A stretch of DNA of 64,000 bases from Amycolatopsis sp. FDAARGOS 1241 (GTDB taxonomy: Bacteria > Actinomycetota > Actinomycetes > Mycobacteriales > Pseudonocardiaceae), in the NCBI RefSeq assembly GCF_016889705.1, contig NZ_CP069526.1, forward strand, positions 7,840,001-7,904,000, given 5' to 3'. The notes below the pieces were generated by a model that saw only the letters and a program-made list of their open reading frames with translations, ran no database searches and was not told the DNA's origin. Positions 8,894-18,058 of this stretch are shown piece by piece (within the stretch, counting starts at the first letter, position 1; every line of letters begins with the position of its first letter). A program made the position numbers and the translations under genes.

Positions 8894-9466
8894 CTAGCGG
8901 GCGCGGGTGAACGGGGGTAGCGGCATGACGACGACGTAGGCGATGCCGACGATCAGGAACGCCGCCCGCACCACGAGTTGCACGCGGGTGAAAACGCCTT
9001 CCAGGTGGCCGGGTCCCAGCAGCGACGCGGCGAGGACCAGCGCCCACGTGAGCAGCACCAGTGCGAAGCCCGCGACGGCCCACTCGCGCCAGCCCGGTGG
9101 CCACCAGAGCACGAGGCTCAGCGAGCCCGCCACGAACGCGAGGTTGGCGAGGAGCCCGACGGCCGTGGTGCCCGGTACGAATGCGTCCGCCACCAGCACG
9201 GCGCCGAAGAAGGACACGGAGCTCGCGGTGAGCCGGCCCGTCCAGTGGACGGGTGCGAGGCGCATCAGCGGCGGACCGGCCAGCAGGAATGCGAGACCCG
9301 AGAACCCGGAGGTGGTCCGGAACAGCGGCGACGCCGGCAGCAGGTCCTCGGCGGGCTGCTCGGTCGGTGACACGCCCGTGGGCACGAAGAACTCGAGCAA
9401 CCAGGCGGAATACACCACCACACCGAGTCCGACGAGGACGACCGCAGTGAGTCGCGCAGTGCGCAC
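8894..9466 (-). CDS. DUF998-like membrane protein
   Basis: A 190-residue integral membrane protein with about six hydrophobic helices, matching the DUF998 pattern: a first helix (VVLVGLGVVVYSAWLLEFF), an exposed segment after it (VPTGVSPTEQPAEDL) and a run of evenly spaced helices to the end (FLIVGIAYVVVMPLPPF). The function is unknown. The start is GTG at 9466. Its gene stands alone on the minus strand, downstream of lysX with a 105-bp gap, and could be read through from lysX. Confidence is high that it is a gene and moderate for the family. Confidence 0.7.
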   Translation of the reverse strand: MRTARLTAVVLVGLGVVVYSAWLLEFFVPTGVSPTEQPAEDLLPASPLFRTTSGFSGLAFLLAGPPLMRLAPVHWTGRLTASSVSFFGAVLVADAFVPGTTAVGLLANLAFVAGSLSLVLWWPPGWREWAVAGFALVLLTWALVLAASLLGPGHLEGVFTRVQLVVRAAFLIVGIAYVVVMPLPPFTRAR

Positions 9467-9571
9467 GCGAACACCCTAAGCGGAGGTGTGCGACGTTGCT
9501 CGCCCTGGTGTCACAGGCGTGACTTTTCCCGCACCCCAGGGACAACAGCGGACGCCGTGACGTGGGCGGCG

Positions 9572-12500
9572 TCAGGCGTGGGGGCGCACGAACGGGAACA
9601 GCACCGTCTGCCGGATCGAGGCGCCGCTGAGCATCATCAGCAGGCGGTCGATGCCGAGCCCGAGGCCGCCCGTCGGGGGCATGCCGTGTTCAAGCGCGAG
9701 CAGGAAGTCCTCGTCGAGTTCCATCGCTTCGACGTCGCCGCTCGCGGCGCGCAGCGACTGGGTTTCGAGGCGCCGGCGCTGTTCGATCGGGTCGGTGAGC
9801 TCCGTGTACGCGGTGCCGACCTCCGAGCCGAACGCGATGAGGTCCCAGCGTTCGGCCAGCAGCGGATCGCCGCGGTGCCGGCGCGTCAACGGCGAAACGT
9901 CCGTCGGGTAGTCGGTGTAGAAGGTGGGCAACACGGTCGTGCCCTCGACGAGGTGCTCGTGGGCCTTCAGCACGAGGTCACCGTGTCCGGCGTCCTCTCC
10001 CACCGGCACGCCGGCCGCGTGGCACAACCGCCGCAGCGTCGCCACGGAGGTGCCGGAGTCGATCTCCTCGCCCAACGCTTCGGAAACGGCTTCGTGCACC
10101 GGGATCACGGGCCAGTCGCCGGAGATGTCGTACTCGGTCACGTGGCCGCCGGTGTCGTGGCGGCGCACCACCTGCTCGCCGAACGCCGCCTCGGCCGCGT
10201 GCTGCACGAGCTCGCGGGTCAGGTCGCGCATCGAGTTGTAGTCGGCGTACGCCTGGTACGCCTCGAGCATCGTGAACTCCGGGTTGTGCGTGGCGTCGAC
10301 GCCTTCGTTGCGGAAGTTCCGGTTGAGCTCGAACACGCGCTCCACCCCGGCGACACACAGCCGCTTGAGGTAGAGCTCCGGTGCGATGCGCAGGTACATC
10401 CGCATGTCGTAGGCGTTGATGTGCGTGACGAACGGCCGCGCGTTGGCTCCACCGTGGACTGTCTGCAGCATCGGTGTCTCGACCTCGAGGTAGTCACCCC
10501 GGTGCAGGCGTTCGCGCACCGCGCGCACCACCGTGGACCGCAGCCGCAGCATCTGCGCCGACTCCGGGTTCACGGCCAGGTCGAGGTAGCGCTGCCGCAC
10601 GCGCGTCTCCGGGTCTATGAGGCCCTTCCGCTTGTCCGGCAACGGGTGCAGGCATTTCGCGGTGACGGTCCACTCGTCCACGAGCACGGACAGCTCACCG
10701 CGCCGCGACGTCACGACCTCGCCGCTCACGCCCACGTGGTCACCGAGGTCGACACCCGTGCGCCAGCCGGCGAGGTCGAGCACGGCGGCGTCGAGCATCA
10801 GCTGCACCTCGCCCGAAAAGTCCTTGATGCGCGCGAAACACAGGCCGCCGAGCGTCCGCAGCGCGAGCACCCGCCCGGCCACGCGCACGCGGTGCCCGGT
10901 GCGGCTGTCCGGCGCCAGGTCGGCGAACTTGCGCGTGACGTCGCCGAGGAGGTCTTCGCGACTGAACCCCACGGGATACGGGTCGATGCCGAGCTCGCGC
11001 AGCCGGTCCAGCTTCGCGACGCGCACCCGCACCTGCTCCGGACGGCGCGCCGGCTTCGGCACGATTCGCGCGGCTTCCTCGTCGAGTCGCCGGACCTCGG
11101 CGACGAACTCGTCGGTCACCGTCTCGTGCCGCAGCACGCGCACGCGGCCGGTGGGCACGAACCCCTCCAGCGCCCCCGCGACGATGCTGACGCGTGGCAG
11201 CCGGCGGGCCGAGGAATAGCAGAGGAACCGTGGTTCCCAGTCCGGGCCGTACTTCGCGTTGGACCGGTACAGCGATTCGAGCTGGAAGAACCGCGACGCG
11301 AGCCCGAGCACCGAGCGCCACAACCGCAGCACCGGGCCGGCGCCGATGCGCTCGCCTTCGGAGAACACCGCGCGGAACATGGCGAAGTTGAGCGAGATCC
11401 GCTGCGCGCCCAGGTGCGGTGACGCGGCGACGACCTCGGCGACCATGAACTCGTTGAGCCCGTTCTCGGCATCGCGGTCGCGGCGCATCAAGTCGAGCGA
11501 GAGCCCGCGCCGTCCCCACGGGACGAACGACAGCAGGCCGCGCAGCTCACCCGCGGCGTCGTAAGCCTCGACCATCACGTTGCGCGCGTCGCTCGGGTCG
11601 CCGAGCCGGCCGAGCGCCATCGAGAACCCGCGCTCGGTCTCCGCTCCGCGCCACTGCTGCGCGCGCGTGAGCAGGCGTTGCATCTCCGGTTCCGGGATCT
11701 CGCCGTGCCTGCGCACCCGCGCGGTGTAGCCCGCGCGCTCGATGCGCTTCACGGCTTGGCGCACGGACTTGCGTTCGGGACCGGAAAGGGAGAACTCGCG
11801 GACGTCCAGCACCGCCTCGTCGCCGATCTCCAGCGCGCGCAGCCCCGCCGCCGCGTACACCTTCGCGCCGCGCTCACTCGCGCCGAGGACCCCGGGAACC
11901 CAGCCGTACGAACGGGTTTCGTCGAGCCAGGCACGCACCGCGTCGGGCCACGCGTCCGGGTCGCCGACGGGGTCGGCGCTGGCGACGCTGGTGCCGCCGA
12001 GCACGCGGTAGGTGACGGCGGCGCGGCCGCTGCGCGCGAAGACCACGCTCTTGTCGCGGCGGGTGGCGAAGTAGCCGAGGGAGTCGTCGTCGCCGAACTC
12101 CGCGAGCAGGCGGCGCAGGCGCAGCTCCTCGTCGTCGGTGCGCAGCCGGCGGCTGCGGACGCCGCGGAACAGCGTGTACAGCGCGGCGGTGGCCACGAAC
12201 GTCGAGCCGAGGTCGAGCACGAGGTCGATCCACGCCGGGCCCTCGCCGACGCCGATCCGGCGCAGCTGCAGGTTCTCACCGGTCGCGTGGTTGACCGCCC
12301 AGGCGAAGCGCTCCCACGCGTCGCCGAGCGTGCCGGGGAACGCCTCCGTGAGGCCCCAGCCGATCGCGACCACGGCCAGGAGGCCACCGAAGAGCACTGC
12401 CAGCCCATCGCGCCACGCGCCGGGCGCCAGGCGCGCCGGGAACGCGGGGCGCAGCTTGAGCAGGAACCAGATCAGCAGCAGGGACACGCCGTCGGCGATC

Positions 12501-12895
12501 GTCAGCACGCCGAGCTGCATCGGGATGTGCCGGATCTGCATCGGGCCGAGCGCGAGCAGGTCCGGCGCCCACAGCAGCACGGCCTGCAGCACGAGCGTGA
12601 TCGCCAGGCCACCGACCTGGAACAGCAGCAGCGTGTACAGCGCGGCTTTCTTGCGCCGCCGCAGCGCCGAACCCAGCACGACGAGCAGCAGCACGATGAC
12701 GAGGCTCGCGTTGGTCGGCACGCTCAGGGCGGAGAACGCCATGTCGATGCCGTTGAGCACGTGCCCGTGGGCACCGCCGGCGATGAGGAGGACCACGGAG
12801 AAGACCGCGGCGAGCTGCACGACGGTCGCGACGAGGCCACCCGCCCTGGCCTGCCAGGCGGGAATGCGCGTGCGCGCGCTCGCTGGGGTTCCCAT
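9572..12895 (-). CDS. lysX: Bifunctional phosphatidylglycerol lysyltransferase / lysyl-tRNA synthetase LysX
   Basis: A 1,107-residue fusion enzyme. Residues ~18-230 are membrane helices of the MprF type, ~240-540 the soluble lysyl-transfer domain (DUF2156/GNAT-like, for example YFATRRDKSVVFARSGRAAV), ~600-700 an OB-fold anticodon-binding domain, and ~720-1107 a class II lysyl-tRNA synthetase core with motif 2 NRNFRNEGVDATHNPEF and motif 3 GLGLGIDRL. The product charges tRNA-Lys and transfers lysine to phosphatidylglycerol, giving lysyl-PG and resistance to cationic peptides (established for M. tuberculosis LysX). ATG at 12895 has GAGGAAGG about seven bases upstream. It is divergent from panB across 242 bp. 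A separate housekeeping LysS is expected elsewhere. Confidence 0.95.
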   Translation of the reverse strand: MGTPASARTRIPAWQARAGGLVATVVQLAAVFSVVLLIAGGAHGHVLNGIDMAFSALSVPTNASLVIVLLLVVLGSALRRRKKAALYTLLLFQVGGLAITLVLQAVLLWAPDLLALGPMQIRHIPMQLGVLTIADGVSLLLIWFLLKLRPAFPARLAPGAWRDGLAVLFGGLLAVVAIGWGLTEAFPGTLGDAWERFAWAVNHATGENLQLRRIGVGEGPAWIDLVLDLGSTFVATAALYTLFRGVRSRRLRTDDEELRLRRLLAEFGDDDSLGYFATRRDKSVVFARSGRAAVTYRVLGGTSVASADPVGDPDAWPDAVRAWLDETRSYGWVPGVLGASERGAKVYAAAGLRALEIGDEAVLDVREFSLSGPERKSVRQAVKRIERAGYTARVRRHGEIPEPEMQRLLTRAQQWRGAETERGFSMALGRLGDPSDARNVMVEAYDAAGELRGLLSFVPWGRRGLSLDLMRRDRDAENGLNEFMVAEVVAASPHLGAQRISLNFAMFRAVFSEGERIGAGPVLRLWRSVLGLASRFFQLESLYRSNAKYGPDWEPRFLCYSSARRLPRVSIVAGALEGFVPTGRVRVLRHETVTDEFVAEVRRLDEEAARIVPKPARRPEQVRVRVAKLDRLRELGIDPYPVGFSREDLLGDVTRKFADLAPDSRTGHRVRVAGRVLALRTLGGLCFARIKDFSGEVQLMLDAAVLDLAGWRTGVDLGDHVGVSGEVVTSRRGELSVLVDEWTVTAKCLHPLPDKRKGLIDPETRVRQRYLDLAVNPESAQMLRLRSTVVRAVRERLHRGDYLEVETPMLQTVHGGANARPFVTHINAYDMRMYLRIAPELYLKRLCVAGVERVFELNRNFRNEGVDATHNPEFTMLEAYQAYADYNSMRDLTRELVQHAAEAAFGEQVVRRHDTGGHVTEYDISGDWPVIPVHEAVSEALGEEIDSGTSVATLRRLCHAAGVPVGEDAGHGDLVLKAHEHLVEGTTVLPTFYTDYPTDVSPLTRRHRGDPLLAERWDLIAFGSEVGTAYTELTDPIEQRRRLETQSLRAASGDVEAMELDEDFLLALEHGMPPTGGLGLGIDRLLMMLSGASIRQTVLFPFVRPHA

Positions 12896-13137
12896 CGGTG
12901 CCTTCCTCGCGAAACGGTCGATGTCGCCTGCAGAGACGTCAGTGAACAGCGGTTGGTTGTCCCACCGCATCACCCGGGAGGCTGGAGCCCGGGTCCTCCT
13001 CGAGGAGCACACCACGCCCGTGTGAAGCTCATCGCACGTCCTAGAGTGCGCCCTCCCGGCGTGTCACGCTTTGACCTGTTCTGACTCCACGACCCGGGGA
13101 CCTCACCGAGGCCTCGAGGGAAGGACGGTCGACGACG

Positions 13138-14013
13138 ATGTCTGCCAACCCGAACGGATCCGACGAGGTAGCCGCCCCGTACGGAACCGGGCCCGCGCCG
13201 GCGCAACCCGCCCCCGCGCGCAAGGTGCGCATCCACCACCTGCGTGAGCTCAAGGAGCGCGGCGAGCCGTGGCCGATGCTCACCACCTACGACATGTACA
13301 GCGCCCAGCTCTTCGACGAAGCCGGCATCCCCGTGCTGCTCGTGGGCGACTCCGCGGCCAACAACGTGTTCGGTTACGAAACCTCGCTGCCGGTGACGGT
13401 CGACGAGCTGCTGCCGCTGGTCCGCGCCGTCACGCGCTCGGTGAAGCGGGCACTGGTGGTGGCCGACCTGCCGTTCGGCTCGTACCAGCTCTCGCCCGAG
13501 CAGGCGCTGGCCACGTCCGTGCGGTTCATGAAGGAGGGCCGCGCCCACGCCGTGAAGCTCGAGGGCGGGCGCCGGTTCGCCGCGCACGTCGAGGCGCTCA
13601 CCTCCGCCGGCATCCCCGTGATGGGGCACATCGGCTTCACCCCCCAGAGCGAGCACAACCTCGGCGGTTACCGGGTGCAGGGACGCGGCGAAGCGGCGGA
13701 CGTGCTGCTCGCCGACGCGCTCGCGCTGCAGGAAGCCGGGGCGTTCTCCGTGGTCATGGAGATGGTGCCCGCCGAAGCCGCGAAGCGCGTGACGCACGAG
13801 CTGCAGATCCCGACCGTCGGCATCGGTGCCGGGCCGGACTGCGACGCGCAGGTGCTCGTGTGGCAGGACATGGCGGGCCTGCGCCGCGGCAAGGCGCCGC
13901 GGTTCGTGAAGCGCTACGCCGATCTGGCGGGCGTGCTGCAGAACGCGGCTTCGGCGTTCGCCGAGGACGTGCGGCGGGGCGAGTTCCCGGCCGCGGAGCA
14001 CGCGTTCCACTGA
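13138..14013 (+). CDS. panB: 3-methyl-2-oxobutanoate hydroxymethyltransferase
   Basis: A 291-residue enzyme making ketopantoate from 2-oxoisovalerate and 5,10-methylene-THF, the first committed step of pantothenate and coenzyme A synthesis. After a ~35-residue Pro/Ala-rich N-terminal extension comes the TIM barrel with [18 protein letters not shown], the metal-binding GDS ([15 protein letters not shown]), VKLEGG, the signature [18 protein letters not shown], and the base-containing [13 protein letters not shown] at 13138 follows GGGAAGGACG. In the long upstream region a TAGAGT hexamer at 13042-13047 is a possible -10. It is convergent with ctaG, 19 bp apart. Confidence 0.95.
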   Translation: MSANPNGSDEVAAPYGTGPAPAQPAPARKVRIHHLRELKERGEPWPMLTTYDMYSAQLFDEAGIPVLLVGDSAANNVFGYETSLPVTVDELLPLVRAVTRSVKRALVVADLPFGSYQLSPEQALATSVRFMKEGRAHAVKLEGGRRFAAHVEALTSAGIPVMGHIGFTPQSEHNLGGYRVQGRGEAADVLLADALALQEAGAFSVVMEMVPAEAAKRVTHELQIPTVGIGAGPDCDAQVLVWQDMAGLRRGKAPRFVKRYADLAGVLQNAASAFAEDVRRGEFPAAEHAFH

Positions 14014-14032
14014 CCCTCCTGCGATCCGGGGC

Positions 14033-14950
14033 TCACCGGCGGCGAAACCGTTCGGCGAGCTCCGGGTCGTTCTCCCACCAGAGCCCACCGGCGGGCGCCT
14101 CACCGGATTCGATCTCCTCGTCGAGGCGCTCGTCGACCTGCTTCGCGCGCTTCTCGTCGTCGCGCACCCAGCGGACGAACAGCGCACCGACGAACGGCAG
14201 CCCCGCCACGTCACCGCCGATCCACAGCACACCGGCGCCGATGATCTGATCGGTGCGCGGGTCCGGGCCCCAGCCCGGGTGCGCCGTCGCGTAGTGCGCG
14301 GGCGCGAGCAGCGGGCCGAGCCACAGCACGAGGCCGAGCGCGCCGTCGAACACGACCTCGGTGAAGGAGATCCACACCGACACGAGGTGCGAACCGCCGC
14401 GCGGCGTCGGGTCGAGGCCCACGCGGCTGTAGAAGTAGAGGAACCCGGCCGCGACGAGCATCGCCCGCACGAGTCCGCCGAGCACCGCGTGGTCGAGGGA
14501 AAGGGCGTACAGCGGCGTGAGGTAAATGATCAGGAACGGTGCGATCAGCACGACCGTGACCGAGAGCGGAAACGTCAGGAACCGCGCGAACGGGCTTCGG
14601 CCGTGGTGGCGCAACCAGCCGGCGAGCTTCGGCGGCGCGACCCGCATCAACAGCGTGATCGGCGCGCCGAGGGCGAGCAGCAGGGGCGTGACCATGAGTA
14701 GCACGGTGTTCTGCGTGGCCCGCACCCAGAAGAGCGTGGTGTCGTAGGTGCCGAGGAACGAGCAGGTGACGACGACGATCGTCGCGAGACCGCAGAGGAA
14801 CGCCGTGGTCCGCCCGGGCGGCCAGCTCTCCTGCCGGCGTGCGGCGACGAGGTAGGCGGCGCCGAGGGCGAGCACGATCACGACGGCCGGAACGTCGAGC
14901 GTCCAGGCCGTGAAGATCGTCGTCCCGCTCAGCGGAGGCAGATTCTGCAC
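14033..14950 (-). CDS. CtaG-like cytochrome c oxidase assembly membrane protein
   Basis: A 305-residue membrane protein of the caa3_CtaG family, with about seven helices and a charged cytoplasmic C-terminus (RDDEKRAKQVDERLDEE). Conserved positions typical of the family are present (TYDTTLFWVRATQNTVLLM, an APITLLMR segment, and PAHYATAHPGWGPDPRTDQ with its periplasmic histidines). In Bacillus, CtaG supports assembly of cytochrome caa3 oxidase; a role with copper or haem insertion here is inferred from that. The start is GTG at 14950, without a clear Shine-Dalgarno. It lies 52 bp downstream of uppP on the same strand. Confidence 0.85.
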   Translation of the reverse strand: MQNLPPLSGTTIFTAWTLDVPAVVIVLALGAAYLVAARRQESWPPGRTTAFLCGLATIVVVTCSFLGTYDTTLFWVRATQNTVLLMVTPLLLALGAPITLLMRVAPPKLAGWLRHHGRSPFARFLTFPLSVTVVLIAPFLIIYLTPLYALSLDHAVLGGLVRAMLVAAGFLYFYSRVGLDPTPRGGSHLVSVWISFTEVVFDGALGLVLWLGPLLAPAHYATAHPGWGPDPRTDQIIGAGVLWIGGDVAGLPFVGALFVRWVRDDEKRAKQVDERLDEEIESGEAPAGGLWWENDPELAERFRRR

Positions 14951-15002
14951 CGTTTCGATGAGGCCAGTGTCCCCTTCCGGAAATCGCGCCGGGACACCAC
15001 CC

Positions 15003-15986
15003 TCAGAAACTGAAGACGAGCAGGCTGCCGATTCCGGCGACGACGCAGTAGATCGCGAACGGCGTCAAGGTGCGCGTTTCGAAGTATTTCGTCAGAAAAC
15101 GGACAGAAATGTAGGACGCAATACCGGCGACCAGGCTGCCGGCGAGCGCCGGGCCGAGCGACGGGCTGTTCTCCGGCGTGAACAGCGACGGCAGTTTCAG
15201 CACACCCGCGGCGAGGATCACCGGGGTGGCGAGCAGCCACGCGAAGCGGGCCGCGTCCTCGTGCCCGAGACCGCGGCGCAGGCCCGCGACCATCGTGATG
15301 CCGGAGCGGCTGATCCCGGGCAGCAGCGCGAGGATCTGCGCGGAGCCGATGAGCACGGCCTCTTTGACGCTGAGCTTCGACAGCCGCGCGTCAGTGGCTT
15401 CCTCGACGGTGATCGCACGCATCACGAGCGTGTCCTCGGCGCTGAAGTCGACGGTGTCCTCGGTGTCCTCGATGTCCCGGCTGTCCTGGCTGTCCTGGCT
15501 GTCCGCGGTGCCCCTGCCCGTGGTTTTCGGTGCGCTGCGGGAGAAGCGCTCGGCCGCGTACAGCACACCGCCGTTGAGGATCAGGAAGATCGCCGACGGG
15601 ACGGGTTTGCCCAGGAAGTCGCGCAGCAGGCTTTCGAGCAACAGCCCGGCGATACCGACGGGGATCGTGGCGAGCACGAGCAGCCACGCGAGGCGCTGGT
15701 CGTTCGTGCGGACCTCGCGGTCGCGGATGGACGTCAGGAACCCGCCGATGATGCGGACCCAGTCGCGCCAGAAGAACAGCACGAGGGCGAGCGCGGTGGC
15801 CACGTGCATCGCGACGAGCACCGCCAGATAGGGCGAATCCTCCCCGATGCTCAGATCGCGCTGCCAGGATCCGCCGATCAGCGCGGGCAGCAGGATGCTG
15901 TGCCCCAGACTGGACACGGGAAACAATTCCGACACACCTTGCAGCGCGCCGACGACGATCGACTCGACATACGTGACCGCGGACAT
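15003..15986 (-). CDS. uppP: Undecaprenyl-diphosphatase with an acidic low-complexity insert
   Basis: A 327-residue BacA/UppP membrane phosphatase that recycles undecaprenyl pyrophosphate, the lipid carrier of cell-wall synthesis. The two catalytic signatures are present: ELFPVSSLGH at residues ~20-29 and LLPGISRSG at ~221-229. Between the two halves (residues ~151-205) there is an unusual hydrophilic insertion containing DSQDSQDSRDIEDTEDT, encoded by a short repeat of tgtcctggc on the plus strand (about 15470-15505), which is absent from the compact family core. ATG at 15986 is preceded by GAGAAAGG. Bacitracin tolerance is the classical phenotype of the family. Confidence 0.93.
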   Translation of the reverse strand: MSAVTYVESIVVGALQGVSELFPVSSLGHSILLPALIGGSWQRDLSIGEDSPYLAVLVAMHVATALALVLFFWRDWVRIIGGFLTSIRDREVRTNDQRLAWLLVLATIPVGIAGLLLESLLRDFLGKPVPSAIFLILNGGVLYAAERFSRSAPKTTGRGTADSQDSQDSRDIEDTEDTVDFSAEDTLVMRAITVEEATDARLSKLSVKEAVLIGSAQILALLPGISRSGITMVAGLRRGLGHEDAARFAWLLATPVILAAGVLKLPSLFTPENSPSLGPALAGSLVAGIASYISVRFLTKYFETRTLTPFAIYCVVAGIGSLLVFSF

Positions 15987-16092
15987 TCGCGAGCCTTTCT
16001 CGCGTCGGTTCGGGTTTTCCTCGCGCAAGCTACCCACTGCGGGGTAAACCCGGGGCAAGGGGGCGAAAAACCTCGGCGGTCCACCCTGTGCA

Positions 16093-16152
16093 TGTTCACA
16101 TCCATGAACACTAATCATGTCCTTGACTGGTGTTCGGCTGGTGGCTTAGCGT
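16093..16152 (+). promoter_or_regulatory. Sigma70-like promoter with adjacent palindrome
   Basis: TTGACT (16123-16128) and TAGCGT (16147-16152) are separated by 18 bases and match the actinobacterial vegetative promoter. Just upstream is the perfect inverted repeat TGTTCA-N6-TGAACA (16093-16110), placed like an operator or activator site. It reads towards the short ORF at 16196 and the iminopeptidase. Confidence 0.55.
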
Positions 16153-16195
16153 GGTTACCGACACCTGATGGTGCGACGCACCCGAGGAGGCCGGG

Positions 16196-16255
16196 ATGCC
16201 GGGAGCAGCCGGAGCTTCACGCGCCGCTCGCCCCTCGCGGTCCGCGCCACGGTGA
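16196..16255 (+). CDS. Possible 19-residue leader peptide
   Basis: ATG at 16196 is preceded by GAGGAGG at six-base spacing and lies about 40 bases after the predicted -10. The product would be MPGAAGASRAARPSRSAPR, basic and without a recognisable domain. Position and ribosome-binding site suggest an upstream ORF of the transcript leading to the iminopeptidase, but the coding evidence is thin and chance is possible. Confidence 0.3.
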   Translation: MPGAAGASRAARPSRSAPR

Positions 16256-16487
16256 ACGAATCGCCGACGCGGCCAGGCATGGCCGCCGACGCGACACGGA
16301 CGGGGGCCCGCTCAGCCCGGCGGCGGGGGCGGGCCTCCACCTTCCTCGACCGGGCGAGGCTCCGGCCCGGTGACCGCCGCCATCCGCGGGCAGCACGCGA
16401 GGAATCCGTGCCAGGCAGCGAAAATCACCCGAGTGCCACCCGCGCCACCTGCCACCCGCGCGCGGGGTTTCCGGCAGAGTGGCCGGT

Positions 16488-17441
16488 ATGGACGACCTCT
16501 ACCCGCCGCTGCAGCCCTCGGCCGAGGGGATGCTCGACGTCGGCGACGGGCACCGGGTGTACTGGCAGGAGGCGGGAAACCCGCTGGGCAAGCCCGTCGT
16601 CGTGGTGCACGGCGGGCCCGGCAGCGGGATCGCGCCGATGGCGCGGCGGCACTTCGACCCCAGTGCGTACCGCATCATCCTGTTCGACCAGCGCGGCGCC
16701 GGGCGGAGCACGCCGAGCGCGGCCGACCCGGGCGCCGACCTCGCAGCGAACACGTTGTGGCACCTGGTTTCCGACCTGGAACTGCTGCGCAGCGGCCTGA
16801 ATGTCGAGCAGTGGCAGGTCTTCGGCGGCTCGTGGGGCGCGACGCTCGCCCTCGCATACGCCGAAACTCACCCCGATCGGGTGACGGAGCTGGTGCTGCG
16901 CGGCATCTTCACCGCGCGCCAGAGCGAGTTCGACTGGATCTACCGCGGCGGTGCGGCACACCTGTTCCCCGCCGAGTGGGAAGACTTCCTCGCGCCGCTG
17001 CCGGAAGCGCACCGGAAAGACCCGCTCAAGGGGTACGGCGAGCTGCTCGCTTCGGAGGACCGCGCCGTCCGGGAGCGCGCCGCGATCGCGTGGAGCACCT
17101 GGGAGGGCGCGACGGTCGCGCTCGTGCCCCAAGAGGCCTTCGTGAACCGCTACGCCGACCCGTCGTTCGCGCTCACGTTCGCACGGCTGGCGGTGCACTA
17201 CTTCGGCCACGGCGCCTGGCTCGACGACGGCCAGCTGATCCGCGACGCGGGCAAGCTCGCCGGTATCCCGGGTGTCCTCGTGCAGGGCCGCTACGACGCG
17301 GTCTGCCCGCCCATCACCGCGTACGAGCTGCACCGCGCGTGGCCGGGGTCGGTGCTGCGCATCACGGAGGGCGCGGGCCACGCGGTGAACGACCCGGGCA
17401 CCCTCGCGGCGCTGCGCAAGGCGACCGACGACTTCCGCTAG
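16488..17441 (+). CDS. pip: Proline iminopeptidase (alpha/beta hydrolase, S33)
   Basis: A 317-residue prolyl aminopeptidase, removing N-terminal proline from peptides in the cytoplasm. The sequence has the oxyanion motif HGGPGSG (residues 41-47), FDQRGAGRS, the nucleophile elbow GGSWGA (Ser115), the acid in QGRYDAVCPP and the histidine in GAGHAVN, all standard for family S33. ATG at 16488 fits family length; there is no Shine-Dalgarno, and CAGAGT seven bases upstream may be the -10 of a leaderless transcript in addition to the distal promoter at 16123. The stop overlaps that of the convergent TetR gene (CTAG). Confidence 0.93.
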   Translation: MDDLYPPLQPSAEGMLDVGDGHRVYWQEAGNPLGKPVVVVHGGPGSGIAPMARRHFDPSAYRIILFDQRGAGRSTPSAADPGADLAANTLWHLVSDLELLRSGLNVEQWQVFGGSWGATLALAYAETHPDRVTELVLRGIFTARQSEFDWIYRGGAAHLFPAEWEDFLAPLPEAHRKDPLKGYGELLASEDRAVRERAAIAWSTWEGATVALVPQEAFVNRYADPSFALTFARLAVHYFGHGAWLDDGQLIRDAGKLAGIPGVLVQGRYDAVCPPITAYELHRAWPGSVLRITEGAGHAVNDPGTLAALRKATDDFR

Positions 17442-18001
17442 GCGTCCAGCAGGACCCGGAACAGGCCCTCGAGCGTCGCGACGAGCGCGGGTTCGTCCGC
17501 CTCGTTCAGCGCGGTGCTGCCGATCACCTTGCGCATCAACCAGAATCCCGCGATCAGCGACAACGCGATCGCCGCGCGCTCGGTGCCGCGAGTGCCGGGG
17601 ACCACGTCGTAGACGTGCCGCTCCACGTGTTTCTCGATGCCCACCCGCAGGATCTCGGCGGCCCGCGGGTTGGGCGCCGACCGGAGCATGAGCAGGAACG
17701 GGTCGAGGCTGTCGGCGTCCGGCTGCGTGCGGCGGACGAGCGCGGCGGCGACGTCGCGCGCGAGCGTGGCCGGGTCGCCCGTCAGCACGGTGCGCTCGGT
17801 CATCGACACCTCAGCCACCTCGGCGAAGAGCCCCTCCTTCGAGCCGAAGTAGCGGTTCACGAGCATCGCGGTGACGCCGGCGGACTGCGCGATGTCGCGC
17901 ACGCCCACGCCGTCGTAGCCGAAGCGCGTGAAGGCCTCGACGCCCGCGCGCAGAATCGCTTCGCGAGTCGCCGTGGCGTCACGCCGTCGTGGTGCGGTCA
18001 T
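17438..18001 (-). CDS. TetR-family transcriptional repressor
   Basis: A 187-residue TetR regulator. The N-terminal helix-turn-helix is clear (TREAILRAGVEAFTRFGYDGVGVRDIAQSAGVT, then MLVNRYFGSKEGLFAEV, residues ~12-60); the C-terminal ~120 residues form the ligand-binding/dimer domain, of the type with a FWLMRKVIG segment. It is divergent from the SDR gene at 18059, and the 57-bp gap holds an inverted repeat over a TAGAGT box, so it most likely represses the SDR gene and itself. The inducer is unknown. Its stop codon overlaps that of the iminopeptidase by four bases. Confidence 0.92.
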   Translation of the reverse strand: MTAPRRRDATATREAILRAGVEAFTRFGYDGVGVRDIAQSAGVTAMLVNRYFGSKEGLFAEVAEVSMTERTVLTGDPATLARDVAAALVRRTQPDADSLDPFLLMLRSAPNPRAAEILRVGIEKHVERHVYDVVPGTRGTERAAIALSLIAGFWLMRKVIGSTALNEADEPALVATLEGLFRVLLDA

Positions 18002-18009
18002 GTATACGA

Positions 18010-18034
18010 GTGTAGACTAGAGTTATATCTACAC
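18010..18034. promoter_or_regulatory. Probable TetR operator between tetR and SDR genes
   Basis: Perfect 7-bp arms GTGTAGA (18010-18016) and TCTACAC (18028-18034) flank an 11-base spacer. The spacer contains TAGAGT (18018-18023), a good -10 for the SDR gene, so binding would block transcription. Further GTAGAC copies lie at 18013 and 18037. Confidence 0.7.
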
Positions 18035-18058
18035 CCGTAGACTTATGGAGAAACCGAA

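Larger units (their letters stand above)
15987..16487. other. Long intergenic leader region before the proline iminopeptidase
   Basis: A 501-bp region between two divergent genes. It holds a palindromic possible operator and a sigma70-like promoter (16093-16152), a 19-codon ORF with a good ribosome-binding site (16196-16255) and a small stem-loop GCGGCC/GGCCGC around 16271-16288. I do not recognise a known riboswitch class. A frame open from 16168 into the next gene has Arg-rich composition and is not credible as protein. Confidence 0.5.

Noticed and set aside
16155..16487. Riboswitch in the iminopeptidase leader
   Set aside because: I looked for c-di-AMP (ydaO), SAM and cobalamin core motifs and found none; only small unrelated stem-loops are present.
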